From positions 2,170,001-2,234,000 of the forward strand of contig MU271147.1 in the NCBI GenBank assembly GCA_021432605.1: 64,000 nucleotides of DNA, in the 5' to 3' direction. The translations under genes and the position numbers were made by a program. Below the pieces are notes generated by a model. That model ran no database searches, was not told the origin of the DNA, and worked only from the letters and a program-made list of their open reading frames with translations. Shown here in pieces: positions 1 to 11,049 of this stretch (position 1 is its first letter; every line of letters begins with the position of its first letter). The DNA comes from Coniochaeta sp. PMI_546. Taxonomy: Eukaryota; Ascomycota; Sordariomycetes; Coniochaetales; Coniochaetaceae.

Positions 1-2842
1 CAAGGAGCTCAAGATTCTGACCTTGATGCGCACCGTGCCGGAAGGTGAAGGACAAGAGCCCCAAAAGGTCGGCTCTACTTACAGTTTAGACAACCGGCAG
101 AACTACAGTGGTATACCGCCCTTGACCAAGGAGAGACTGCGCAATGCCCTCAAGACGACCGTTGAGAAGGCGGCCGCGCCGCAGCCGACTGGAAAGAAGG
201 GGAAGAAAAAGCCGGGCGAGGACCTCAGGAGGGGTCTAGCAACGACCATCACCGAACTACCGCCGATGCTCGTCGAGCATGCTTTCAAAGTCACGAATTT
301 TGATTCGACGTCGAGCCCGAGCGATATCCTGGAGAACGAGGACCTACTCGACGCTCTGTTCCACTCACTAGAAAAGGCTCGCAGCATAGTCGAAGAGGTG
401 ACCAGCGCACCGACATCGAAGGGGTATATCATTGCCAAGCGCAGATCCGGAGCCACGAAGTCGGAAACTGCGGAGGGCTCCGAAGATAAAACCAAAGACT
501 TGATGTATGAGGACTTTCACCCATTCCTGCCCAAGCAGTTTGCGGAGGAAAGCCCGGAATACAAAGTTCTCACCTTTGATGGCTTCAACAAGACCGTGGA
601 TGAATTCTTCTCCTCGCTGGAGGGACAAAGACTGGAGTCCAAGCTTACCGAGCGCGAAGCGGCGGCGAAAAGAAAGCTAGACGCGGCCCGACAAGACCAA
701 GCGAAACGCTTGGAAGGCCTCCAGGAGGCACAGCTGCTCAATGAACGGAAAGCTGCTGCCATCGAAGCCAATGCCGAGAGAGTCCAGGAAGCGATGGACG
801 CCGTCAACGGCTTGCTCCAACAAGGCATGGACTGGGTCGACATTAATAAGCTGGTCGAGAGAGAAAAGAAGATGGGCAACCCGGTCGCACAGATCATTAA
901 GCTGCCCATGAACCTTGCCGAGAACATCATCACTCTAGACATTGGCGAGGAAGAGGAGGATGAGGAAGAGGGGCCCGACTTCAACTACGAGACGGATTCG
1001 GATGTCTCTGATGATGATGAGTACGCCGCGACAGAAGACGGGAAGCCTAAACCGGCAGAGAAGCGACTCGAGGTAGACATCAAGCTTGGTATATCGCCGT
1101 GGGCTAATGCGAGAGAGTACTATGATCAGAAGCGGACAGCGGCTGTCAAACACGAGAAGACACTACAGCAGTCAACCATTGCTTTGAAGAACGCCGAGCA
1201 CAAGATCGGCGAGGACCTGAAGAAGGGCTTGAAGCAGGAGAAGGCCATTCTGCAACCAGTTCGGCGGCAGATGTGGTTCGAGAAGTTTATTTGGTTCATA
1301 TCATCGGACGGCTATCTGGTCCTCGGCGGTCGCGACGCGACACAGAACGAAATGATTTACAAGCGCTACCTTCGCAAGGGAGACGTGTACGTCCATGCCG
1401 ACCTCCACGGAGCGTCGAGCGTCATTATCAAGAACAACCCCAAGACGCCCGATGCACCTATACCTCCATCGACCCTGTCGCAGGCAGGTACCATGTCCGT
1501 CTGTTCCTCCAGTGCGTGGGAATCGCGGGCTGGCATGTCTGCCTGGTGGGTCAGAGCCGAGCAGGTGTCCAAGTCTGCGCCGACCGGGCAGTTCCTGCCG
1601 ACTGGCAGCTTTATGGTCCGCGGAGAGAAGAACTTTCTGCCGCCGGCGCAGCTGATCCTGGGCTTTGCACTTATGTTCAGGCTTAGCGAAGAGAGCACTG
1701 CGAAACATGTGAAGCACAGGATATACGAGGGCGTTGAGTCCAAGGGAAAGGGTGCAGACGACGGGGCTGAGGCAGACCAAGCGGACGAGGGCAGTGATTC
1801 TGGGTCCGACTCTGGGGATGATGATGTGGAATCACAACAACGCTCGAATCCTCTGCAGTCAACAGAGGCACACGATGCAGAAGACCATCAGGAGGGTGAT
1901 CAGGGAACACACCAAGAGACGTCGGATCCACCGTCAGAAAAGCTCGCCGACCTGGACATAGTAGACAACGCACAGACAGAAGACAAGCCAGCGGAGCAAG
2001 AGGACGAACAAGATGACCACGACGACGAGGCAGAAGAAGATGATTCATCCCCGGCTCACACATCAAGCCCCCAGACAGCGTCCGGCACCCATACCCCATC
2101 CACCCAGCAAAAGAAAACGCCTCTACCCCGCGGCAAGCGCTCCAAAGCCAAGAAGCTAGCGGCCAAGTACAAGTACGAAGACGAAGAAGACCGCGCCCTC
2201 CGCGAAGCCCTCACCGGCACGGCCGTCGCCCGCCGGCGGGCAGAAGAAGAAGCCGCGGCCAAGGCCGCCCGGGCGGCGGAAGCAGCCGCCGCTCTCGAGC
2301 GCAAAAAACAGGCGGAAGAGCGCCGGCTGCGGCAGGCGGCCGAGCACGAGGAGGTGCGCCGCGTCATGCTGGAGGAGGGCGTCGAGGTCCTCGACGAGGC
2401 CGAGGCGGACCAGGTGGGGATCGTCGACGGGCTGGTCGGCACTCCGCTGCCGGGCGACGAGATACTGGAGATCGTCCCCGTGTGCGCGCCGTGGAGCGCC
2501 CTGGGCAAGTGCAAGTATAAGGCCAAGATGCAGCCCGGTAGCCAGAAGAAGGGCAAGGCGGTCAAGGAGATTGTGGAGCGGTGGAGGGCTGCGGCGCTCA
2601 AGAAGGGGGTGGTGGACGAGACGGCACAGGACCCGGAGAGGATGTGGCCCAGGGAGGTGGAGCTGATCAAGGGACTGAAGACGGAGGAGGCGTATAACTG
2701 TGTGCCGGTACGGACGGTGAGGGTCATGCTTGCTGGGGGAAGTGCGGGGGCTGCCAAGGGAGGTGGCGGAGGGGGGAAGTCGGGTGGTTCGGGGAAGAAT
2801 GGAAAGAGTGGCGGGGGGAAGCAGAGGGGACAGAAGAGGTAG
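1..2842 (+). CDS. TAE2: Rqc2/Tae2 (NEMF) ribosome quality control protein, 5'-truncated by window edge
   Basis: Reading frame is open from base 2, so the N-terminus lies outside the window; about 946 residues are visible, ending at TAG 2840-2842. Rqc2/NEMF binds stalled 60S subunits carrying peptidyl-tRNA, recruits the Ltn1 ligase and adds C-terminal Ala/Thr tails. Visible parts in order: the end of NFACT-N (GEGQEPQKVGS region), a charged coiled coil (about residues 200-280), the NFACT-R/DUF814 domain at about 415-560 with GGRDATQNE and the hallmark YVHADLHGASS, an acidic low-complexity linker (about 580-690), a Lys/Ala-rich coiled coil, and the NFACT-C domain from about 825 (VPVCAPWSALGKCKYKAKMQ). 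The tail is Gly/Lys-rich. No intron is needed in the visible part. It is convergent with the RecA-like gene downstream. Family assignment is very secure; the tailing activity is inferred from the family. Confidence 0.96.
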   Translation, partial: KELKILTLMRTVPEGEGQEPQKVGSTYSLDNRQNYSGIPPLTKERLRNALKTTVEKAAAPQPTGKKGKKKPGEDLRRGLATTITELPPMLVEHAFKVTNFDSTSSPSDILENEDLLDALFHSLEKARSIVEEVTSAPTSKGYIIAKRRSGATKSETAEGSEDKTKDLMYEDFHPFLPKQFAEESPEYKVLTFDGFNKTVDEFFSSLEGQRLESKLTEREAAAKRKLDAARQDQAKRLEGLQEAQLLNERKAAAIEANAERVQEAMDAVNGLLQQGMDWVDINKLVEREKKMGNPVAQIIKLPMNLAENIITLDIGEEEEDEEEGPDFNYETDSDVSDDDEYAATEDGKPKPAEKRLEVDIKLGISPWANAREYYDQKRTAAVKHEKTLQQSTIALKNAEHKIGEDLKKGLKQEKAILQPVRRQMWFEKFIWFISSDGYLVLGGRDATQNEMIYKRYLRKGDVYVHADLHGASSVIIKNNPKTPDAPIPPSTLSQAGTMSVCSSSAWESRAGMSAWWVRAEQVSKSAPTGQFLPTGSFMVRGEKNFLPPAQLILGFALMFRLSEESTAKHVKHRIYEGVESKGKGADDGAEADQADEGSDSGSDSGDDDVESQQRSNPLQSTEAHDAEDHQEGDQGTHQETSDPPSEKLADLDIVDNAQTEDKPAEQEDEQDDHDDEAEEDDSSPAHTSSPQTASGTHTPSTQQKKTPLPRGKRSKAKKLAAKYKYEDEEDRALREALTGTAVARRRAEEEAAAKAARAAEAAAALERKKQAEERRLRQAAEHEEVRRVMLEEGVEVLDEAEADQVGIVDGLVGTPLPGDEILEIVPVCAPWSALGKCKYKAKMQPGSQKKGKAVKEIVERWRAAALKKGVVDETAQDPERMWPREVELIKGLKTEEAYNCVPVRTVRVMLAGGSAGAAKGGGGGGKSGGSGKNGKSGGGKQRGQKR

Positions 2843-3369
2843 TTGGCAGAGGCCAAAGGAGCTGCCCGTCAGCTTTATAGTCCAAGAATGTGTTCCTCAC
2901 TCCATACACAGAAGAGCGGAACCGCCTCTTAAATCTATCTCCCGATCTGATCTCCCATCGTCAATGATGATATCCCGAGTCGTGTCAAGCTGGAGTGGCG
3001 CATTGGGCTTGTCTGGCTGGTCATTTGAGACTTAGTAAGAGAAATGCAAGCCCATGTTCGATCACCGAGTGCTGAGACGGTCTATTTCGCTCTACTTCGA
3101 CAGCCCTCAAGGACATTTACTTGTGATATTGGATCTTTCAATAGTGCTTCTACATTTCTAATCTGTTCAGGGTAAGATGTCTTTCCTTGAATTGTTTCTT
3201 GTTTCTACCATTCTAGCATGAGACGGATTGTTCTTGATAATTCACGTCGTAGCCAATCCTTTCCAAACCACATTCTCAGGACAGTCTCAGTCTGGTGGTG
3301 AACAGAAGCCTGCTCCTCTGGCTCCTCAAAGCCAGTCCTTATACGCATCCAACCCGACCATCCATCCTC
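2843..3369. other. Intergenic, convergent 3' ends
   Basis: About 530 bp between two converging genes. It presumably holds both 3' UTRs. I see no coding potential, RNA gene or repeat here. Confidence 0.6.
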
Positions 3370-5074
3370 TCAACCTCGGGGGGCATCAACAATCCTCATT
3401 CCTCCCCCATCCTCCCTGACCTCAACACCAGCCCACCTCTGCTCGCGGTTAAACCTCCTCCCCATCCTTCCCTCCCACCTCCCCTCCCTCCCCTCTCCCT
3501 CATCCAGCCACATTTCCTCCACCTCCTCTCCAACCTCAGGATCCTCAACCCAAACCCCGACCCCATCACCCAGCACCTCAACAACCCAAACCAACCCCAC
3601 CCCCTCCGCCACAACCTCCCCCAACCCATCCGCCCCGAGCCCGCCCCAAAAAACCTCCGCATCCCCATCCGTCCTCGGCACCCGGGTGGCGAGCAAATGC
3701 ACATCCACCATCCCGCCGAACCTCAGGCCGAAGAAGGGCCTGTTCCGCCGCGACAGGCGGGCGAGCAGGTCGAAGTCCGGGTTCGGGTGGCGCGCGTAGC
3801 CGTACTCGTCTACCTCGCCCATCTCCTCCCCGGGATTTGGGGCCGGGGGGTTGAAGACCGATCGGATCGCGTCGAGGTCTGCTTCTCGCTCTCTCCTTTG
3901 TCGTGAGGTTGGGTCTTCTTCTTCTTCTTCTTCTTCTTCTGCGGCGGGGAGGGGGAGTTTGTCGGACGGCGAGTGAGGAGGGGAGGATGAGGAGGGGGGT
4001 GATTGGGATAGGGGCGTTGACGGTGCTGATGAGAAGAGGGGCTGGTCTTGCTGCTGGTCTTCACCGGCGGGATGGGCGGGTTTGGAAGGGGGCTTTGAGG
4101 TTGTGGAGTTGAGGAGTATGAACAGTGGTCCGCCGTGGGAGGGACTGCGGGTTAGGTAGCGCAGGCGGGAGGACAGGTGGCGCAGCATCCGGTGGGCGTG
4201 TTTCCTGTCGCGGGTGGTGTAGAGGCTTGTTATCAGGGTGGGTAAGTTGGTTATTAGGACCATGTCTGGGGTTGGGTATGGTTGTTGGGCTTGGCTGGTT
4301 CCCAGCGGAGGGTTTGGCGGATGCTCCGGGTCTGGTAGCTTTGCTGGGGATGACGGCTGTGCGAGGCTGGCTGACAAACCGGGCGAGGAAGCTTCGTCTT
4401 CGTCCTCGCTATCTCGTATTTCCAAATCTGTTTGATGCCTGGTGGGCGACTGGGGCTTCGCGCGTGCGTCGTCAGGCTCTTGCGCTGGTACTTCGCCTTG
4501 CCCTTCCAAGGGAGCAGCCTCAGCAGGCAAGTCTAGCTCATCGAGGGTTTCGCGCAAGCCGTCAAAGTCGAATATGCGCGAAATAGATATGCGTTCAAGA
4601 GCATCCTTGATCCGGCCGTTCAGATCTCCCTCGCCATGTTGTGCCTTCACTTGTCCCTTGACTACACTTCGCAGTGTCGGCAAGAGATCAGCATGGGATA
4701 GAGTGGTGATGATCATCGCCGAAGGACGTTGTGGCGCATCACGCGGTGCTTCTCCCACAACTAAGAGCCGGGCAATGACCTGTAGTCCGAACTATACATC
4801 TATTAGAAACATGTTTCCCACACATATATGGCTGAAGTAGTCTCACAAGCAGCCCGAACGAATCCTCCTCCGCACTCAAGCCCACGACACCGCCGCGTGC
4901 GAGGCCCCCAAGTAGAACGTGATTATCCAGCTCTTCGCAACCAGTGAGAATATTGCCTCTTTCCGCGCAGGCCTCTCGATGGAGTAATTCCTGATCCAGC
5001 AGCACGGCTCCGGAGACAGGTTCCTGCTCGAAATAACTCGCCTCGGACGACGTGTCGCTGGGTTCGACGTCCAT
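3370..5074 (-). CDS. RecA/RAD51-like P-loop-fold protein with degenerate Walker A (conserved fungal protein)
   Basis: Two exons, 5074-4848 and 4779-3370, separated by a 67-bp phase-0 intron (GTGAGA...CTACAG), give about 545 residues. The N-terminal part resembles the RecA/Rad51 core (ILTGCEELDNHVLLGG, then GGVVGLSAEEDSFGLL, VIARLLVVGE). The position of Walker A lacks the GKT/GKS signature, so ATP binding is doubtful. A candidate second beta-strand is PLFILLNSTTS. The middle is disordered, with Pro/Ser runs and an eight-Glu run coded by a CTT repeat (around 3914-3939). The C-terminus holds a conserved block (RPFFGLRFGGMVDVHLLATR). ATG 5074 is the first in-frame start after a stop. An extra upstream exon (MSLQLPPANHP..., near 5190) spliced at 5061 is possible. 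A RAD51-paralogue or Shu-complex-type role is only an inference. Confidence 0.75.
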
Positions 5075-6063
5075 CGTAACCAACACGTCCGAATGTATCC
5101 CAGAGAAAAGGACAAACAGCACACAGAGTCAAGACTACCGTTGCGACAAGAATAAGAAGGGTAGGCAAGGGTGGTTGGCTGGCGGAAGTTGGAGAGACAT
5201 CTGGGCAACAGAGGTCATGGCTATCGGAACGGGAACGAAGACTGGCAGTTCGGGACTTTTTCTACTGAGAATCAGATGGGGACATGTAATGACGAACAAA
5301 CGAAGCCAGGTCCTTTCTCTATACCTGTCTTCAGGTCGACAGAAGCGGATGTCATCGACTCATCGCCCATCCACGTCGCAAAGAATTCACGTGAAGCCTC
5401 ACGTGATCCCAAGTTGGCCTCCGTGGCGTTGAAAATTGCAGTGAAGACTCTATAAGGGGCTGTATAAGGGGCTGTATACGGGGCCTCTACGGTCAGCACG
5501 GAGGTCAGTTTCTCGGCGCATAGGCGGCAAGAATCGCAGAACCATCACAACACCACATAGTATCATCATCATGCTTCATTCGATCTATAGAACTGGCTAG
5601 GTAGAGCTGCTAAGCCCAACTCCTCGTCCGCCCTGCCTCATCACATCGCTTCCCCCCTGCCTTCTTCCGCTTTCGAAGCTGCCTAGCACCTCGAAAGGGT
5701 TACCAAAGATGATCAACAAGTAAAAAAAAAAAAAAACTAAGCAGCGAAAGAATAAACTGTATTCCTTTTCGAGCCCCATTCAGGGAGGGCGTAACTTTCT
5801 TTAGCGATGAGCCGTAACCGTACTCCAAAAAGAAAAAAAGACCCTGCACTCGAAGGTATTTTGGCCGTCCCATCTCTGCGGTCCCTTTTGACGTGACGAT
5901 GCACCCCTGAGCCGGGCAGTAGTTGCGCGAATTCATATGTTTTTTTTTTACGGAAAAAATTAACGAAACACTCCTTGCTGATTAAACGGCCTGATCACAA
6001 CTCAATTCGCTTCCGGAGGACCATGGACGAGGCCCTGACCCGGAGCGAAGGCCAGACGGGTTT
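5075..6063. other. Intergenic; promoter side of RecA-like gene
   Basis: About 990 bp. It contains a possible extra 5' exon of the RecA-like gene, a 12-bp tandem repeat (5452-5485) and a poly(A) tract near 5720-5735. I see no independent gene. Confidence 0.55.
5452..5485. repeat. 12-bp tandem repeat TATAAGGGGCTG, about 2.7 copies
   Basis: The unit TATAAGGGGCTG occurs twice in a row and is followed by a variant TATACGGGGCC. It sits 380-410 bp upstream of the RecA-like start. The TATAAG cores look like TATA elements, but promoter function is not shown. Confidence 0.6.
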
Positions 6064-8010
6064 CTAGACCGCCTGCCCCGGCGGTCCCTGTGGCGTGGCG
6101 CTCGGGGGTGTCGGCCTGCTCCGCTTCCCGCCCTTCAAGCTCTTGACGCGCGCAAGCAGGCCGCTCGGCTTGCTCTGGCCCTCGTCCCTCTCGCTGCCGG
6201 CCGCGTCGTGGGTTGCCCTCCGCTCCAGGGGGCTATACCTCGGAGACGTGGGCTCGCCCTTCTCGTCCGCCCTCCGCACCGAGATGCTCTCCTCGCCCTT
6301 GCTGCCGCCGGCCTCGTACTCCTGGAAGAAGGGGTTGCGTTCGTCGCCGATGCGGGCCGTGGCCGGCGCGTACGATCCGCTCGGAGAACGGCGGCTCGCG
6401 TAGACGCCCTCGGGGTTGGTCATCCTCCCCGAGGGTTCGAAGCCCCGTGGCGGTCTGTTGATGCCGCGGATGCGCTGTGCGAGCGACTTCTTGCGCTGGA
6501 GGCCGCCGTCCATGATGTCCGCCGCACGCTCCTCCTCGCGCTTCTGGATGGCCGTGCGTGCCGCGGGCGTTCCCTCGAGGAAAGTTGAAGTACCCAGGCC
6601 AAGCGACTCGTCGCCGTGCAGGATGCTACCTCTGGCGGTTGGATCGAAGACAGGGATGTCGCCCTTGGGACGAGGGACAGCAGCATCGGCGTACGAGGCA
6701 GACCCGCTTCGCCCTTTGGTTCCTGCTTGGTTGGAGTAGTCCAGAAAAGCCTCGTCGTTGTTTTGCCCGAGGAAGGTAGCGTGGTCGGGTCTGGCATTCA
6801 GAGGACCGGAGCCTCCAATGACGTTGTTCAGGGAGTCCTTGGGGAACGCCTGCATGGGGGCGCGACGGCTACCAGGCCGATTCCGGTGCGGATTGACAGC
6901 GTCGAAAGGACCGTCGTGATGGAACACTATAGAAATGGATAATTAGTCTCATCGCCTGACGGGAAAACCAGCGCACAGATGCGACAATACTTACGGCCAG
7001 TGCCAAAGATGCTCGTGGCGTCAAGTTGGTCGATGATGTCGAGTTTGCGGCTGGTGGGTTTCTTGTCCTTCGCCTCACGATGCCTGCGCTCTCGCTCGCG
7101 GCGCCTAGCTTCGCGTTCCTTCTTCTCCTCGTCCGTCATGGGCTTCTTCTCTGCGTCGATAGCTGACGAGTCGGAGTTCCTGCGCGGCCGGCGCTCCGAA
7201 CGCCGCTGCGGCGACCGAGAGTCTTGCGGTTGCCCGCTTCCTTGCGCGCGCCGGGCCTTCATTGCCTCCTCTTGCGATCTGCTAGGGCGATGACCGGGAG
7301 GCGGTCCTCTGCGCGCGCCGGGAGGAGGCATGTTTTCTCTGTTCGGAGGGGGACCCCGCCTGGCTGGCGGTTTGGCCGCATCTGGCCGAGGTGGTGCGGG
7401 AGCGTCCAGCCCTTTGATGAGCGGTGCCGACTGCTCGTCGAGGGTCAGGGCATCCTTTTTGCAAAGTATTAGCGCCCGAGTCCTAAAATTGCGGCGGGTG
7501 ACGTGAAGGTAGACTACGTACAAACAGATCCTCAGCGGTGGGTGACTTCTTCTCGGTGGACGCCATGTTGTTGTCGGGCGATCGTAGATTCTGCAGACTT
7601 CGAGTGGTGTTTGGATCGAGGAATGGATTTCGCGACACGGGTCGAGGGGAGGGGTCGTCAAAAGGCGAGGCCGGGCTCTGGAGGCTAGGTGACACAGCAC
7701 GGTTGCGGAATGGGTTGTTGGACGATAGGTTGAGCAGCAACCCGGCAGATGCTTGGTCTGCTGTACCGGAGCAAACAGTCAGCCCAAGGACAAAACGGCG
7801 GCGTGCATGCAGAATGACGACTGCGAGAAGGTGGATGAAACAGCAATCTCTTTTACATGACACAACAGACTGGACTGGACGGGTGGAGCGGTGCCCAGGC
7901 CGCGTGTAGATAGGGAGAGGGCTAGGACGGGGTGAAAACTTGGAAGTTGCGGCGAGGGTGCTGGGATGATCGTCATCATGTTTCTTCTTACCTGCTCCGT
8001 CGGTAGCCAT
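6064..8010 (-). CDS. PAL1: Pal1 cell-morphology/endocytosis protein
   Basis: Four exons, 8010-7992, 7760-7522, 7454-6995 and 6926-6064, give about 526 residues. The first coding exon is only 19 nt (MATDGA) and the next continues ADQASAGLLLNLSSNNPF. The diagnostic Pal1 block is SRKLDIIDQLDATSIFGTG joined across intron 3 to LFHHDGPFDAVNPHRN; the frame is restored exactly by GT-AG splicing. Three NPF-type motifs (NNPFRN, RNPFLD, RNPFFQ) are the kind that bind EH domains of early endocytic proteins such as Ede1. Pal1 proteins localise to growth sites and endocytic patches in yeasts. The rest is Arg/Pro/Ser-rich and probably disordered, with a basic Lys/Arg/Glu-rich stretch before the core. Family assignment is secure. 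Confidence 0.93.
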
Positions 8011-10201
8011 GGTTGGTTGATGAGATATGATAAGGGTAGGGAAGTTAAAAGATGGGTATTTCAGGTAAAATGCTGCAGTGCAGTGCGGGTTGTATGCAAC
8101 GCGCGCGTCGTCGTCGTCTAGTTGATTGGGTTTGGTGGTTCAGGGGTCGGAGGATGTGCCGCGAGGTTATCGCAAGCCAGGCCAGATAGGCTGACTTCCA
8201 GGTTCGCAGGGCGGTAGAAGAATGGTGAATCCGCTGGCGCGATGGTCTAGCGGGCCGCTACGTCTCGGAAACGACTTGGAAACGACTGCGGGAGTGCCAC
8301 GAATCAAGGTTTTGCGGAGCCAAGGCAGTGTCTTTGTTGCGGGACGTACTATGTAGCACCAAAGGTAGGGAAGATAGCGAAAGGGATTCCCGGGTAGCAG
8401 GTAGTGTAGTAACAGTTGTTCAGTGATATTCAGGAGAATGTCTTCTTTCTTCCGAGTTGTTCTCCACAGCTGTCGCGGGATGGTTTGGGGACACTGGAGA
8501 TCGGGACTTTCATTGAGAAGAGAGACTGACTGACTGACTGACTGACAGCCGGAGAGAGAAGAAATACGGTAGGGTAAAAGGAATGGGCCCTTTGGCGGAT
8601 ATGACGTTAGAGCCTCGTCTTGTGTGTGGATCTGCTGCGGCTTCAGATGTGTGGGTCACCTGCTGAGCTTCTCAACAATCCAGGGGACCTCTGTGACTCC
8701 CTCGTATCTGGCGTATGTGAAATGGTAAGACGCCTGAGCTCTCCTGTTGAGTGGAACAAGACAGAAGAAGCTGCCGGAGGAACGAAGGGCGATGTCGAAG
8801 ATGGAGTGGAAATATTAATTGGGATTGCAGATGGCGAACGGTGAGGACGACCTCTAGGTACCACAGTATGACGGGAACCGAAAGCGACAGGGAGCAGATT
8901 TATGCTTGTGCCGACAATCGGACGACCGAGAGACAAACTGAGCCACTGAGGCAGCGAGTCTAATAATTATCAAGAGGCACCAGTCTGACACCGTGGTGAC
9001 CGTGATCTTACAGTTATTGATGGAAAAGGGGGGAAGGGCTTGCTTCGAGAGCTGAATGTGTTATATTGTAAGGTACCTGACACATGTTTATTTAGCTCGA
9101 AAGCAACAAAAGCCACATGAGCAAAAACAACCTCATGTCTCCCCCATATACTATGGTACACACACCTGTCGCATCGTCGTACACAAACCCCAATCAAAGA
9201 ATTTTCCCACACGCTGGCTGGAATTCCGACCCCCGATGATTGTCGCTGTGTTCCTGAAAAGCTAAACCTGAGCCGAAGCGGAAAGGGCCCCAATCACTGC
9301 CAATCCTGGTCCCTGGCCGCTCTTTCCTGCATGATAACCTGCAGCTCCCTGAGCTCCTCGTGTTTTCTGGCCGATCCAAATTCCCCGTCAGAAATGTCGG
9401 GTAGAGCTGGACAACGAACGACCTTCTCCGAGGTTCAAGGGCATCCTCTCTATCTGGGAACGCCACACTAATTCAACATCGACATTATCTCGGTATTTAC
9501 TCTGGCAATCCTCCTCATCCAAATACCGTCGTATGCTGCACCACGTGTGTTATGCGCGTGTCTTCGTCAGGGCGACTTCCCTGACAGGCGAGGCCGACTT
9601 TACCCCGCTAAGATCCGTCCCCGCACTCGACCGTCATTCCGTTCTAGGGGTCTTCTTGGCTCCACATGTTTAAATGCAAGCTGGGCAGCCTGGGCCACAC
9701 TCGACGCATCGCGGGAGCTTCGTGACCTCCAAGTCTTGTCTGAATCGCTTGCTGCTGTCAGGTCAAGTATCTCAACATCCAGTCATCTCGACCAGTTCTG
9801 CATTGATACTGTATTCTACAGTCACGTGCTAGGGTCCAGAAAGATCCAGGTTGTGTCGGTGCAGTTCTCCCGGAGCAATGACTCCCGTTGGAGCGGCGGT
9901 GAAGGAAGGAGTGAGTCTTGCTAGCCGTTGCAGGAGAGCACCCCTGGACCCGCCTGCGGGGAAGCTAAGGGCAGTTAAGGTTTGTCAAATTTGATGGATG
10001 CGGTCTGGATGAACTGATGAAGAAAGTTCAAAGCCACACTATAAGCATAATACTGTCACAGTACAGGCGGTACACGCGTCTAATTGTTGTTCATCACCAC
10101 CGATAGTCCAGCCACCAATTACCGTGGTGCAGTACCATAGGAAACCCTCCACGTGTAGACTGTTCGCATCTTGTCGCCAGATTTGAGTCTATCTCAAGTC
10201 C
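8011..10201. other. Intergenic spacer, 2.2 kb
   Basis: The Pal1 promoter side holds a (GACT)n microsatellite at 8524-8546. Short ORFs here have no recognisable motifs, no matching splice signals and no convincing start context. I see no gene. Confidence 0.55.
8524..8546. repeat. (GACT)n microsatellite
   Basis: Nearly six perfect copies of GACT, about 515 bp upstream of the Pal1 start and therefore in its promoter or 5' UTR region. Confidence 0.9.
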
Positions 10202-11049
10202 CTACCAAGGTAGCTGAAGTGGTCCCTCGGGGATATTGTCGCCCAGCACGTGCGGCGCCGTACCGATATCCCTGCTCCCGCGCGGAGCCCAGAACTGCCC
10301 TGAATGCTTCATCTCCAGACCTTTGGTCCACTGAACCAGCGATTTCGCCGCCTCGTCCGGCGTGACGGCACCGCCGCTGTCCCAGAACTGGTCAAACCCG
10401 ACACCCTTCGTCATCTCCGTCCGCATGAAGCCGGGATGCACGATCGAGACGATGATGCCCTTTGGTTCGAGGTCCATGCTGAGCAGTTTTCCGACCATGT
10501 TGAGGGCGGCTTTGCTCGCGTGGTGGCCGTAGTTGCCGCCGCCTTCTGTCGGGTGGCGGAGCGCGATGCTGCCGGCCTCGCTCGACACCAGCACGATTCT
10601 TGGGGTCCCCGTCGCAAACGCTCCGGCCGAGACCAGCTCGTTGACGATGAAGACCGGGGCAATGGCGCTGGTCGTGTACATGCGATGTTCCTTTTGCCAG
10701 TCTGGAGGGTTGTCCTTGGATCCGGGCTCTTCCTTACCGAAGTAGCCGGCCGTGATGATCTAGTGCAGTTGGTAAAATGCTCCTTTACTTTATGCTGGAG
10801 TCATAAGCGTACCAAAGTCTCGATTTTATTCTTGTCGAATTCAGCCTTGCTGCGCAGTTCGGAGACAAGCTTGCTTCCCACTCGCTCATCCATCAGATCT
10901 ATTCCGGTGGTCCATCGGATGCTGTCAGGAAACCCTTGAGGTTCTTTGGTATCGCGAGCGGTGGCATAGACTACCTTGCCTTCCTCAGCGTATTGCGTGG
11001 CGAGGGCTGCCCCGAGGCCGCGTGTCGCTCCGACGACGAGGACGGCCAT
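10202..11049 (-). CDS. Short-chain dehydrogenase/reductase (C-factor-like SDR) with variant active-site motif
   Basis: Two exons, 11049-10813 and 10759-10202, with a 53-bp phase-0 intron (GTACGC...CACTAG), give 264 residues. It is a single-domain NAD(P)-dependent oxidoreductase. Cofactor loop: VLVVGATRGLGAA at residues 4-16. The exon junction creates ETL|IITAGYFG, the counterpart of NNAG. The catalytic Ser is in IVLVSSEAGS. The expected YxxxK reads NYGHHASKAALNM: the Lys is present, but the position four residues before it is His, with a Tyr two residues further upstream. The later segment VSIVHPGFMRTEM is the typical SDR PG motif. The substrate is unknown. No pathway genes adjoin it. Confidence 0.9.

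Noticed and set aside
8235-8330. tRNA-like string (GATGGTCTAGCGG)
   Set aside because: Resembles a tRNA D-arm box, but no matching acceptor stem, anticodon stem or GGTTCGA-type T-loop could be placed.
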